A stretch of DNA of 64,000 nt from the NCBI GenBank assembly GCA_025617375.2, contig JAMYGW020000015.1, forward strand, positions 62,001 through 126,000, in the 5' to 3' direction. Below, piece after piece: positions 51,788-61,676 of this stretch (the stretch's first letter is position 1; each line of letters starts with the position of its first letter). Below the pieces are notes generated by a model, which was given only the letters and a program-made list of their open reading frames with translations, searched no databases and was not told the origin of the DNA. Source of the stretch: Acarospora socialis. Taxonomy: Eukaryota; Ascomycota; Lecanoromycetes; Acarosporales; Acarosporaceae. The position numbers and the translations under genes are program-made.

Positions 51788-53479
51788 TTAAGGATTAAAT
51801 AATATAAGTGCTAATATATTAGCCATACTTAATCATTCTTGTGGGGTAAATATAAATAATAAAATTATTAATGTTAAGGTAGAAATAGTGATAGTTAAAA
51901 AACTTGATAATACAATACTATCAACTTTAAATGTTACTTTTTGAAGTAAAGTGTTTTTATTCACAACAGTAGCATACAGGCTAAGATCTGTAAAGTCTGG
52001 ATTTAATATATATTCAGATTTATCAAAAAAAACTTGTTTTATTATACCAAGATAATAAACAGCACTTATAACACTAGTCAATATAGCGATTAAAGCAAGA
52101 AATACATAACCACTATCCAGAGCGGCTGATAATACCATCTGTTTAGCAAAAAATCCTATAAGAGGTGGTATACCAACAAAAGAAAATATAGTTATAGCTA
52201 AACTTAAAGCTAACACTGGGTTTATATAGAAGTAACCTTTTATTTGACTAATAAGTTGTATAGGTGAATTATTTTTGTCTAACAATTTGTTGTATTGTTT
52301 ATTGTCATTAACAAAGTAATATAAGGAAAATCCTATACTAACTAGTAAAATAAAAGCATTAAGGTTAGAGATTGAGTATTGCAGAAGATAAAAAATAAAG
52401 GCTTGAATTGATTCTATGCTATTAATACTTAAGGATAAAAGTATAAAACCAAGATGCGAAATTGTACTATATGCAAATAATCTTTTTATTCTAAACTGAC
52501 TTAATCCTACAACTGTTCCTATTATTAAAGATAATAAAGAACTAACTAATAAACTAGATGTCCAGCTAAATTGAAATGCGAAAAATGAATTACTAGTATA
52601 ATGTACTAATTCTAAAAAAAAGATGAAAATAGATATTTTAGCTATTATTGCTACAAAAGTTGTTACTATTGTAGGTATAGCATCATAGACATCAGGCGAT
52701 CAAAAATGAAAAGGTGCAGCTGACACTTTAAATAAAAATCCCACTGACATTATAAGAAGAGAAAAATTAAGATAATAAGGTTTATATCAATATAAAACAC
52801 TGTTAGTGTTGTGATTAGCCATGTCAGATAGACTAGTAATTACATATAATCCATCCATATGAGTAGTACCTGAATTTGCATATAATAAACTTGTACCTAA
52901 CAAAATAAAACAAGAAGATAAACCACCTAATAAAAAATAAGTTAGACCACCCGAAGTAGCTAATTCCGAATTTCTATACAAGGTAGATAGTAGGTACAAG
53001 CCATAACTTTGCAATTCTATAGATAAAAATATAGATACTAAGTCACTAGTAGATATTAATAATATAGATCCTATTATAATAAACAACAAGATCAAGGGGT
53101 ATTCTATTATTCTAAATTGTTCTCCCATTTTATTAATTATTTTTGTTTTGTAGTAAAGAAATTTACAGAACAATAATTTGTAAAAAGAAGAATATTCTAC
53201 AAGTCAAACTTTTCTGGGGTAAAAACCAGTCAGTTGTAAAATAGCAGCACTTAGAATAAAGATAAAAATATGAAATGTTTGTGTAGTAGATGTAACATGG
53301 TATAGACCTCCATATAAACCTATTCCCTTATCTAAATATGTCATGTAGAGACTTTTAATAGCAACTAAACAACAATAAAGCAAAATTACCATGGCTAGCC
53401 TAGAAAAAAGTATTGATTTGTCTCGTCTTAAGGTGACGGCATTAGATAATAATAAAAATAGAACAGAAAAAATAACCAT
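51788..53479 (-). CDS. nad2: NADH dehydrogenase subunit 2
   Basis: 563 codons with TGA as Trp, intronless. Complex I membrane subunit: [86 protein letters not shown] 53477-53479 adjoins tRNA-Met, and the stop abuts the nad3 ATG with no gap, the conserved nad2-nad3 pair of Pezizomycotina. Confidence 0.96.
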
Positions 53480-53554
53480 TAGCCGGGAGAGAAAATCGAA
53501 TTCTCATTCTTAATGCATGAAATTAATGTTCTAACCTTTTAAACTATCCTGGCT
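53480..53554 (-). tRNA. trnM: tRNA-Met (CAT)
   Basis: Anticodon stem TTAAT/ATTAA with loop TTCATGC. T-arm GAGAA TTCGATT TTCTC. Acceptor AGCCAGG against CCCGGCT, one mismatch. It ends one base from the nad2 start, so it is probably the processing signal for nad2 mRNA. A short copy of its 5' part recurs near 53,960. Confidence 0.9.
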
Positions 53555-53558
53555 TAGA

Positions 53559-53640
53559 ATGGTACACTGACTTTAAGAGGAAACTTGCTGTCACACTCAC
53601 ACATACAGTTTTCTACCTTTAAACTACATTATTTTCTATC
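53559..53640 (-). pseudogene. Decayed tRNA-His-like copy
   Basis: The minus strand matches tRNA-His (55,874-55,949) through AGGTAGAA.AACTGTATGTG, then diverges with extra bases. The anticodon loop and T-arm no longer fold. A dead duplicate. Confidence 0.6.
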
Positions 53641-53741
53641 TTAGAAATGTATCTGGTTACATGTCTTATATGTTTACATAAGTTTATAGCCCTGCTTTTA
53701 AAGTAATTTACAATAGGCTAGTTATAAAGCAAAGTATAATT

Positions 53742-53814
53742 TTATGTTGGAGTGATTCGAACACTCATGGATAAATACCAAAAATTTATGACTTACCGCT
53801 TAGTCAACAACATA
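53742..53814 (-). tRNA. trnQ: tRNA-Gln (TTG)
   Basis: Acceptor TATGTTG/CAACATA, anticodon stem TAAAT/ATTTA with loop TTTTGGT, T-arm GAGTG TTCGAAT CACTC. Confidence 0.94.
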
Positions 53815-54340
53815 TTAAATACTGTAATTTAATATAATATAACATTACACATGTATTAATTATAAGTGTATAATTTATTAAATTACAATAATTAGATATA
53901 ATAATTATATAAGCTAAATCAGCCTATAATGGATAAGATTTATAAATCAAATAGTGCAATTAAACTATCCTGGCTTAGTATGTTAATGCAAGATATAAAA
54001 TACAATAAATATAATTTACATATCTTTAGAGATATCTCTCTGTAATAAATTTTTTTTATTATTTTTGTGCTAAATCTAGGTTATCTTTATATCTTTAGAT
54101 TAAGTTTTTATATATTTAGATTAAGTTTTTATATCTTTAGATTAAGTTTTTATATTATATAGATAGCTAAATAATTTATTTGTTGTTTATGATCTTTTTA
54201 TTTATAAAGTATTTGAGATATGTTTGTATTTGTATGAAATTTTCTTTAAGAAATTATTATACTTTTACTGGCTAGTTATTTCGTACTGATATTGCTACTA
54301 GAGGTGATATTTGAGCTGTTATTTATAATTTGAGCTAATT
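53815..54340. other. AT-rich spacer with a 21-nt tandem repeat and a tRNA-Met scrap
   Basis: At about 54,089-54,152 three copies of a unit read TTTAGATTAAGTTTTTATA. Near 53,960 lies an about 18-nt piece identical to the tRNA-Met 5' region. No gene. Confidence 0.7.
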
Positions 54341-54600
54341 ATTATTTTTCTTGTTCAAGATTATTAATTTTTTTTTTAGCATCATTAAAGATATCTTCCT
54401 CATTAGTTATATCTAAGATAGGCATTGTTACATCAGGCATGTAGCCAGCACGCTTAAAAATTTGTTTAATTAGAGGTCTATCTTTATAAGTAAGTTCTAG
54501 TAAAGCAATTTATATGGTTAAATAATATAGTGGTGGAGATAAAATATGACGTCTTGTGTTTCCACCACCACTAATTATAAACCTTTATTTGTTGCACTCA
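54340..54600 (-). pseudogene. 'ISGG-RRH' ORF remnant
   Basis: The minus strand reads IISGGGNTRRHILS then, past a stop, LLELTYKDRPLIKQIFK and an acidic/basic tail to about 54,340. Related to the ORFs at 46538-47263 and 39229-39561. Broken. Confidence 0.65.
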
Positions 54601-55090
54601 TTAATACCACTTATCAAGAAATATTTTCGAATGCAAATAAATAATAATGATAGATTACTTATGATCTAGATAAAAAAATTATCTATAAAATAACTTAATT
54701 AAATAGTTATCTAAGTAATAACTTTAAAATTATGCTCAACAGACTTTTAAGTAGATTCATAATGATCACCATTTATAACCTTAATCTTCAATCTAGCCAT
54801 ATTCATAAACTGATTCTATTAAATATCTCTAATAGATAATTTTCTTGTTTTAAAGATCATGTAAAAGTTGAAGCTGTAATGTCAGCAAAATTATCCTTAT
54901 TTTTTTTTTTTCGATGGATCCAATAATGATGTCATTCTCATATTTGTTTTTTATTTTTTGTTTAACAATACTAACACTTTTTCTTGTAATATCATTTAAT
55001 TTAATATTTATATGTAGAAAAATTTTTATATGTTTTCCCTCTCTAAAATTTAAACATCTTTTTTTTTATATTTTTTTTTTTATTTTTTTT
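54600..55090. other. T-rich spacer
   Basis: No supported gene. Long T runs toward 55,090. Confidence 0.4.
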
Positions 55091-55091
55091 T

Positions 55092-55874
55092 TTATTTTTT
55101 AAAGTCGTCATCATATGTAGAAAATTTTTCATGTAGATCTTTAATTTTTTTTTTTAACTGAGGTAATTCTTTTTTATACTGTTGCTCGTCTTTTTCCACT
55201 CTTTTGCCTATAATATGCGCATTCTCTTGTCTTTCTTCTTTAAATGAACCCTCTTGATTTAGATAATCAAATGTAGATTTAACACGCATCTTACGTTCTA
55301 AATCTAATTTAATGTTTTCTATTTTAGATATCTCACTATTAGTATCCTCAACTTGGCGTCTGGTTACATCATGTTTTTCCTGAAAATCCCTTTTTTCATA
55401 ATCAGTTAGTTTATATTCATTAAGCATTTTAGTATAAAGTTCAAGTTCTTCTACTTGTTCCTCTTTTTCTTTAAGGGCTAAACTATGTATTTTTTTCACC
55501 CTTAAGATAAGATTTTCTTGTTTTCAAGGATCATTACTTGATTCTCTCAATGTTTCTTGAGAACTATTTGATTCTGAATAGTTAGGAGATTCAGTAATGC
55601 TGGTAGATGAAGCCCCTGGTGAGGCCGAGGCCGAGGCCGACCCCGACACCGCACTATTCATTTTGCAGACAGTTTCTTGTGTTTGTGTAAAATCAGGAGT
55701 AGCCGATTGAGAGCAACTAATAGTTGAGGAAAAAAACCAATCATAAATTAATCCTATATAGATAGCTACACTGGCCAGAATGTCAATAATGGATTCCGGC
55801 TCACTTGCGAAAAGTTTAATAATTTGTCAAATATCTGGGTGATCTGTTAAAAATTGTATTATGTTATTTATCAT
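55092..55874 (-). CDS. Hypothetical membrane-anchored coiled-coil protein between tRNA-His and tRNA-Gln
   Basis: 260 codons from ATG 55872-55874, which coincides with the 3' end of tRNA-His. TGA as Trp twice. The N-terminus has a hydrophobic stretch (IIDILASVAIYIGLIYDWFF), then a Ser/Ala-rich linker with a short GGCCGA nucleotide repeat (Ser-Ala repeats), then about 140 charged residues with long heptad-like Glu/Lys/Leu patterns (ALKEKEEQVEELELYTKML), a predicted coiled coil. tRNA processing would leave this ORF at a clean 5' end. No relative recognised in the family sense. Confidence 0.72.
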
Positions 55875-55949
55875 GGGAGGATACCCTGACTTGAACAGGG
55901 AACATACTGTGCCACATACAGTTGTTCTACCTTTTGAACTATATCCACC
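55874..55949 (-). tRNA. trnH: tRNA-His (GTG)
   Basis: Anticodon stem ACTGT/ACAGT with loop ATGTGGC. T-arm CCCTG TTCAAGT CAGGG. Acceptor GGTGGAT/ATCCTCC, one mismatch. Confidence 0.9.
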
Positions 55950-56063
55950 TTTATTTTACCAATATTTATATGTATGCTTATAATTAAAATCTTTATTTTG
56001 CTGAATTAAAAAATTGAAATTTTTTAATAACATTTGTAATAGTATTTGTAGAGTATATTTATT

Positions 56064-56147
56064 TATAGATGACAAGACTCGAACTTGTATGGTTTATGAC
56101 CACCCCGTCCTAAGCGGGACCTGGTTACCAAATTTCAGCACATCTAT
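56064..56147 (-). tRNA. trnL: tRNA-Leu (TAG)
   Basis: Acceptor ATAGATG/CATCTAT, anticodon loop CTTAGGA, and a long variable arm (TGGTCATAAACCA) as expected for Leu. Confidence 0.94.
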
Positions 56148-56472
56148 TTGTAATTTACTAATGTTTTAGCGTAGTGCAAAAATAACTATTCATATGTAGT
56201 AATTCAAACACTACCCCTTTTTATACTACAATTATAAAAATATCTTTAGAATTTAAGCTAAAAGAGATGATTCAAGTATTTAGTGCTAAATACACAATAT
56301 TTAGCAAATTTCCTATCTGGTATTAGTCTAAAGTTTTTAAAGAGATCTCTATTATAAATGTTAGGTCGGATTCAAACGGCATATTTTTATGTGATAGATA
56401 AATACATTACCTATCAAGAAAACTAACTTTTTAAAATTTAGTATACGGCCAGTCATTGTATATATCTTAAAG

Positions 56473-56546
56473 TGCTCGAGATAAGATTCGAACTTATAGC
56501 CTAAACATCTTCAGAGTTCCGCTCTACCAGGTTGAGCTTCTCGAGC
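56473..56546 (-). tRNA. trnF: tRNA-Phe (GAA)
   Basis: Acceptor GCTCGAG/CTCGAGC, D-stem GCTC/GAGC, anticodon loop CTGAAGA, T-loop TTCGAAT. Confidence 0.92.
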
Positions 56547-56587
56547 CTACATAAAAAAAATATAATTAAACCTATCTAAAAACTTAA

Positions 56588-56659
56588 TGGAGATATTAGG
56601 ACTCGATCCTAAAATAACGATATGCAAAATCGTAGTTTTACCAATTAAACTATATCCCC
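56588..56659 (-). tRNA. trnA: tRNA-Ala (TGC)
   Basis: Anticodon stem ACGAT/ATCGT with loop TTTGCAT (TGC). Acceptor GGGGATA/TATCTCC. Position between Phe and Leu fits the conserved order. Confidence 0.88.
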
Positions 56660-57165
56660 TTGTTATTAAACCTTAATATATGTATTTTTATCCATAAAAA
56701 ATACACATACACATTAGTAATTTATTGGCCAATGTCTAGCAAAGAAACAGTAGAACCATCAGAGGTTAAATGACCTCTTAAATATCTAAATAGGTCTCAG
56801 CAATCAGCTAATTACTGTAGTAATTTATGAACCAAACTTTTCACCTCACGTTATGCAAAAAAAAAAATCCTTATAATAGTCAAGCAAGATAAGGAAGAAA
56901 AGAAGAAAACATATCGATAAGTAAAAAAAGCAAACAGTAATGGAAAGTTTGTGTTGCAGAAAAAAAAAAGCCAAATCAAAGTTATTAATTTTTATTAGAT
57001 TTATTAAATAAATCATCTCCAGAAGATTTTTAGCTACTACACGTCAATGGGTAGATATTTTTATCAGCAGTCTAGCCCTTAATAATAATTAAACATGAGA
57101 GAAACTTATAAACTTGCTTTTCATATATCCGAATAGAGAGTTGAACCCTCACAATTTCCATCCAT
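56660..57165. other. Spacer; possible tRNA 3'-half scrap
   Basis: At about 57,124-57,150 the minus strand has a T-arm-like GGGTTCAACTCTC, but I find no matching 5' half. Otherwise nothing. Confidence 0.35.
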
Positions 57166-57170
57166 AAAGA

Positions 57171-57840
57171 TTAATTATTCTTCACAATAGTGTAGCCGCC
57201 ATTACCCGTAGAAATATTATTTTCATTTAGACATTTAGCAAGGTAAGAAGAATGTATACCTATAAATTCAGCAGCCTTTCTAATGGATGTAAACACTTTT
57301 GTTTTTCCTATGCGAATTTCTGTTGCAATTATAGCGTGTGGCTGTGTATTAGGCGATAGCTTTAGCTTAGTAACTTCATCCCGAGGACGTCCTAGTTTTG
57401 CCATACTCATACGTTCAATAGAGGCGACACTGTGCTTAAACCCTGCTAAAGATAGATCTGGCAACTTTTAAAGTGTTATATTCTAATTATAAGTTATCCA
57501 AGTAGTATTGCTCCCTCTGGACAACGATTGACGGGTCGCAATATTCCAAGGTATCTAGTTTGAAGCTAGAGTAACCGTATTTTAGTAATGCTCTGTGTAT
57601 AAGGCTGTTGTTAGTGTTTGATTCCCTTTCAAAATAAGAAATATTGAAATAATTCTTAAAGCTAATGGATAAATCCAAACAAGAACCTACATAGATTTTA
57701 CCTGAAATAACGCGGGTTCATCTGTAAATACCTGTTTTATTATTATTCTCTGTGCATATTTACTGTTTTTGTATATCAGCATTATCATAGGAACGAGTGA
57801 TAGTAATAGTAGCTAATCTTTCTTTTTTGTTCATAGTTTT
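57171..57840 (-). pseudogene. GIY-YIG endonuclease remnant inside the tRNA cluster
   Basis: NKTGIYRWTRVISGKIYVGSC, then ALLKYGYSSFKLDTLEYCD and VVQREQYYLDNL, then NUMOD-like SIRKAAEFIGIHSSYLAKCL, spread over several frames with stops between. Closest to the broken genes at 49.2-49.9 and 45.0-46.0 kb. Here it has no atp6 piece beside it. Confidence 0.83.
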
Positions 57841-57921
57841 CATTTGTTTTTTTTCTTCATGATTTTATTTTAATCTGTTTTTATTTTGCTTAATCCAATA
57901 TTAGGAGTACCCTTAAGGGTT

Positions 57922-58003
57922 TGTCCGAAGAACGACTTGAACGTTCACGACTAACGCCAACAAAGCTTAAATTTGCACTGTCTACCAATTCCAGCACTCG
58001 GAC
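57922..58003 (-). tRNA. trnL: tRNA-Leu (TAA)
   Basis: Acceptor GTCCGAG/TTCGGAC, anticodon stem GCAAA/TTTGT with loop TTTAAGC, and a long variable arm. Confidence 0.92.
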
Positions 58004-58073
58004 TAATATATAGTTGGGTATATATTAAAAATAAAGCATAAAAAAAAAACGAGATAATTTATGATATAAAATT

Positions 58074-58146
58074 TAAGGCCAGAATGAATCGAACACTCAT
58101 CTGAGCTATCATGAGCAGCTTGCTTTACCAATTAAGCTATAGCCTT
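58074..58146 (-). tRNA. trnM: tRNA-Met (CAT)
   Basis: Acceptor AAGGCTA/TGGCCTT, anticodon stem AGCTG/TAGCT with loop CTCATGA. One of three CAT tRNAs in the cluster; which is the initiator is not decided here. Confidence 0.9.
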
Positions 58147-58173
58147 GTTAAGGTCAATATATTTTAGATTTAA

Positions 58174-58244
58174 ATGCGGACAGAGGATTTGCACCCCTAT
58201 TTACTGGGCATGAGCCAGCTATGTTACTATTACATCAATCCGCA
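58174..58244 (-). tRNA. trnM: tRNA-Met (CAT)
   Basis: Acceptor TGCGGAT/GTCCGCA, anticodon stem GCTGG/CCAGT with loop CTCATGC. Confidence 0.9.
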
Positions 58245-58291
58245 TATGGTTTATCTAAAAAAAAACAACCCCCAAAGTAATAACACATTTG

Positions 58292-58362
58292 AGCCCAAGG
58301 GGAATTCGAATCCCCGCCTTTAACGGTGAAAACGTTATGTCTTAACCACTTGACTATTGGGC
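58292..58362 (-). tRNA. trnE: tRNA-Glu (TTC)
   Basis: Acceptor GCCCAAT/CTTGGGC, anticodon stem TAACG/CGTTA with loop TTTTCAC, T-arm GGGGA TTCGAAT TCCCC. Confidence 0.94.
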
Positions 58363-58395
58363 CTTTTTATATTTTATATCTTTTCATATAATAAG

Positions 58396-58466
58396 AGCCC
58401 AGTGCAAGTATCGCACTTACTTCAACCGATTACAAAACGGTTGCATTACTTTTATGCTAACCAGGC
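58396..58466 (-). tRNA. trnT: tRNA-Thr (TGT)
   Basis: Acceptor GCCTGGT/ACTGGGC, anticodon loop around TTTGTAA (TGT), first tRNA after rnl as expected. Confidence 0.88.
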
Positions 58467-58659
58467 ATTAAACTTTTAAACAATTAAACTTGCAATAATA
58501 TAAGCAAAAAGTTATTTTTTATATAAAAAAAAATTGTAGTGTAGCGATAAGTGTATTATTTAGTATAATAAGAAAATTAGTACTTTATGCCTAAAAAAAT
58601 TTAAATCCTTTCAGCTAAAGCCTATTAATTAATATATTAATAAATATTAATAAAAAAAA

Positions 58660-58976
58660 ATCGTAGTGTTAAACTACGTATATTTAAGAGTATCTTAAGG
58701 TAAGTTTCATGCCTATATGCATTCAGCACTTATCTTTAACTAACATAGCCTTCCTGCCATGCCTATACTATAAATTTACTTAAGTGAAAGTAACATCCCT
58801 ACCACAACTAAATTGTATGGTATGACCAAAAAGTTAAATTTGGTCTTAATATTGGGCAGATAAACAACAGGTAAACCAGGGGTTAATATACCCAACTCCT
58901 TTCGTACGAAGGGGCTATCCTTATTTGACTCTAATTTCCTCTAGAAGATAGAAACCATACTGTCTTACGACGTATT
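58660..58976 (-). rRNA. rnl: Large subunit rRNA, 3'-terminal exon
   Basis: The minus strand carries CGTCGTAAGACAGTATGG and the sarcin-ricin loop region CTTCGTACGAAAGGAG (near 58,905), both diagnostic of domain VI. The 5' border near 58,976 follows the GCTGGGTT|TA insertion site. The 3' end, about 58,660, is an estimate. Confidence 0.9.
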
Positions 58977-59059
58977 TACTATTTTGTTATCGTAAAGTTG
59001 TTTATCTCTACTTCAATAGCTTTCACTATTGTACAGACTATGTCATCCAATCATTCAAG

Positions 59060-59818
59060 TTAAATAAAATCAATATTTTTTAGGTAATTAAAGCTAGTGC
59101 CATCTACACTTTTAGTAATAGATGGACCAACACCTAGTTTGTACAACATGCTTTCGTGCATATATTCCTGTATTAAGAATCTTACAATCTCAAGCTGATT
59201 GTTACTTATTGTTAACATATACTGACCATTACGGTCATGTATTGCTATAGTTTTTATTCCTAATTTCTTTGTTATTGCTTGTGCTAGTATTTCCACTTCT
59301 TGTTTTGAAAAACTATTAGTGTAAATACGAATAATCTTATCGCCAGGTTTAAAATTACCATCACCCATAATAAAATGTGCTAATACAACAGGTGTAATTA
59401 GATCTTGTATATTTAAAGGTAATGTTTTAATATATTTTCCTGATGTATAGTCGAGGGTATAAAACATCTTATGATAAAACAGAAAAACTGGTAAACTTAC
59501 TGTTTTAAACTTAACAATCATATTATTACTGTTTGTTTGTTTATTATAAACACTAGCTACATCTGGAGGACTATTAGTGTATGGTTCTAATAAATTATAC
59601 AAGTGTAATAAGTAAGGAGAATTCTTAAGACCAAACACTACACTTAAACGTGCTGCACTTGTATGGCTAGCTCTTTCTATACTTCCATCACTTAATAATA
59701 AACCAATAAGAGTCATATGTAAATAATAAGGTAATTTAACAAGCCGATAGTTTATTTTATATTGCTCACTAATTTTAAAAAGGGCATTTAGAAATCTTTT
59801 TATACTGTTACTTTTCAT
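59060..59818 (-). CDS. LAGLIDADG (type 2) endonuclease in rnl intron
   Basis: 252 codons, ATG 59816-59818. Motifs are IGLLLSDGSIERA and AHFIMGDGNFKPGDK with the C-terminal MLYKLGVGPS signature of the LAGLIDADG_2 subfamily (same ending as the nad5 intron 2 protein). Intact. It begins 10 nt after the stop of the family A ORF. Confidence 0.93.
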   Translation of the reverse strand: MKSNSIKRFLNALFKISEQYKINYRLVKLPYYLHMTLIGLLLSDGSIERASHTSAARLSVVFGLKNSPYLLHLYNLLEPYTNSPPDVASVYNKQTNSNNMIVKFKTVSLPVFLFYHKMFYTLDYTSGKYIKTLPLNIQDLITPVVLAHFIMGDGNFKPGDKIIRIYTNSFSKQEVEILAQAITKKLGIKTIAIHDRNGQYMLTISNNQLEIVRFLIQEYMHESMLYKLGVGPSITKSVDGTSFNYLKNIDFI

Positions 59819-59828
59819 CTTGAGTACT

Positions 59829-60920
59829 TTATTTATTAGAATTTTGATTAATTTCAGATATTATATCTATATGTGTAATCAGGAAATATGCAATATAAGT
59901 AGTACCTAAACTAGCTATAATTAATAAAATTCAAACTATAAACATTCAAATTTCATTAGATTTACTTGTATAACTTAATCCCTTAATAAAGTAATAATAA
60001 AAGCGTTCACCAAAAATATTTTTAATAAATGTTAAGTTATAGTTTTTACTTACAACTTTGGTACTAATAAATAACACAGCTAATGCCACAAGTAAGTATA
60101 GTATACACATATTTAATACTAGGTTAGAATTTAATAAATCCAGAATAGTTTCTATTGTAGAAGAATTATTTTCACTATCTTCCAATACAGAACTTGCAGG
60201 ATAAGAATCATTGCTACTATTATTAGAAGGTCTAGCGCTAGAAGTTTTATCTTCTACTTTTCTTTGAATTAGTGTATTTGTAGCATTAGTTACTACAAAT
60301 AGGCATCCAGCTATTGCACCACCTGCTGCAGTAGCACCTATTATTACTCCCAGTGGCATACTACTTGATTTAGCAAAATGGCTTACAGCAGTCATACCAC
60401 CTGCTACTGCACCTCCTACACCTATACCAGTAATAGCCTTACCTAAAGACCCTGGAAGATTAATATTAGGATTATGTACATTTATATTATTATTTTTAAC
60501 ACTCAATAATTCTTTACTTGTTTCCTCGTCAATGCAATATTGTATATCAGCACCAAACTGTCATAAATATACAAACAATAAAAACATACCTATTATAAAA
60601 AGATTTAATTCTAAATAAACAGGATTCAAAAAATTTTGGCAATATTTTTGCACAAAACTGCCTAAATAACCCTGTGAAGCAGCAAACAAGATTATTGTTG
60701 TAACAACTGCAGATGTTACAAATACTGGGTCAAAGATATTATTAGATAACAAGTAAAACATTTTATTTTCTTTAAAGGACTTAACATATCTACTATTATA
60801 ATTATACATAATTTGTCCTAAGCTCAACGATATTTTAAAAGTAGAGTCTATTTCACTAATATTGCTGTTAGCTATATTAATAGTTATACAGAGATATCTT
60901 AACCGTATGCTTATAAGCAT
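59829..60920 (-). CDS. Family A membrane protein in rnl intron
   Basis: 363 codons under code 4, ATG 60918-60920. N-terminal hydrophobic segments, IQYCIDEETSKELL, NVHNPNINLPGSLGKAI, the Ala/Gly-rich core (GVGGAVAGGMTAV; ATAAGGAIAGCLF), a Ser/Asn linker and two or three C-terminal hydrophobic segments. It closely parallels the extension of nad5 at 1-540. Being inside an rRNA intron it has no exon to borrow a start from and has its own ATG. Confidence 0.83.
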
Positions 60921-61335
60921 TTCGTATAAGATATGCCCAACAATAATTCTATATAGTTAAATAAGACTATGGGCATTAGTAAAAGGGTTATTGTTAGCAA
61001 TACTCACCTTCTAGTCGTTGAACTTTATAACTTAATATGTAAAAATTTATTTCAAATAAACTAATTACAATATTGCTTAAGCTAGTTTAGCTTCAAATAC
61101 ACAAGACTTATAAAAGGTCAAGTTGTTTTTGAAATTTACCCTGGTGATTCCCAATAGTTTAAATTAAAAACATTGGAACACTATTATCAGTATTTTGCTA
61201 CCACTTATTCAAATTTTGTTATCATAAAGGCTCTTTATCCTTTATTTCCATCTTTCACAAGGTGGTTCAGACTATTTCTTTATCTTTATTAACTATATAA
61301 AATTCATGCAACGCGAAATAAAAAAATATTGATTT
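60905..61335 (-). repeat. Duplicate of rnl intron core pieces
   Basis: 3' core then 5' core in the same permuted order as at 44,385-44,760. The 61,207-61,330 part is nearly identical to 61,681-61,790 at the end of the omega intron. Confidence 0.85.
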
Positions 61336-61539
61336 AATTTAATTTGAATGAGTGTACCAGGCACTCTTGTAAGGATTGTATTTAAAATACTAACCTTTTA
61401 GTCGTTGAACGTTATTTTACTTCAGATTTAGCTGAAGTAAAATATTCGCTGCAAATTTAAATACATATAAGTAATTAGTTTTTGCAATTCACCCGGTTGT
61501 TTTTATTATTACATATGTAATAGTAAAGGGCTAATATTT

Positions 61540-61676
61540 AACCCAGCTCGTGTAGCTTTTTAATCGACGAACAGTCGCACCCTTCATGATTTCTGCATTC
61601 ATGTGGATAAGCTAAGCCGACATCGAGGTGCCAAACTGCGCACTCAATTTGTACTCTCTGGCGCAATTAGCCTGTT
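61540..61676 (-). rRNA. rnl: Large subunit rRNA, domain V exon
   Basis: Reads AACAGGCTAATTGCGCC, then TTTGGCACCTCGATGTCGGC and CTACACGAGCTGGGTT: the peptidyl-transferase region. It is bounded by the omega site (GGGAT|AACAGG) and the downstream GGGTT site. Confidence 0.96.

Larger units (their letters stand above)
58977..61539 (-). other. Group I intron region in rnl domain V, nested intron pieces
   Basis: Inserted after GAGCTGGGTT of rnl. Going 5' to 3' it holds one group I core (GTTCAACGACTAAAAGG near 61,395 and AATAGTCTGAACC near 61,270), whose 3' end matches the omega intron's 3' end over about 120 nt. A second 5' core (61,165-60,960), the family A ORF, a LAGLIDADG gene and a final core element (ACATAGTCTGTAC near 59,035) follow. 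This looks like one intron invaded by, or recombined with, a copy of its neighbour. Confidence 0.75.

Noticed and set aside
57122-57165. Possible tRNA 3' half (T-arm-like sequence)
   Set aside because: No matching 5' half, D-arm or anticodon stem could be drawn within 60 nt, so it is not called as a tRNA.
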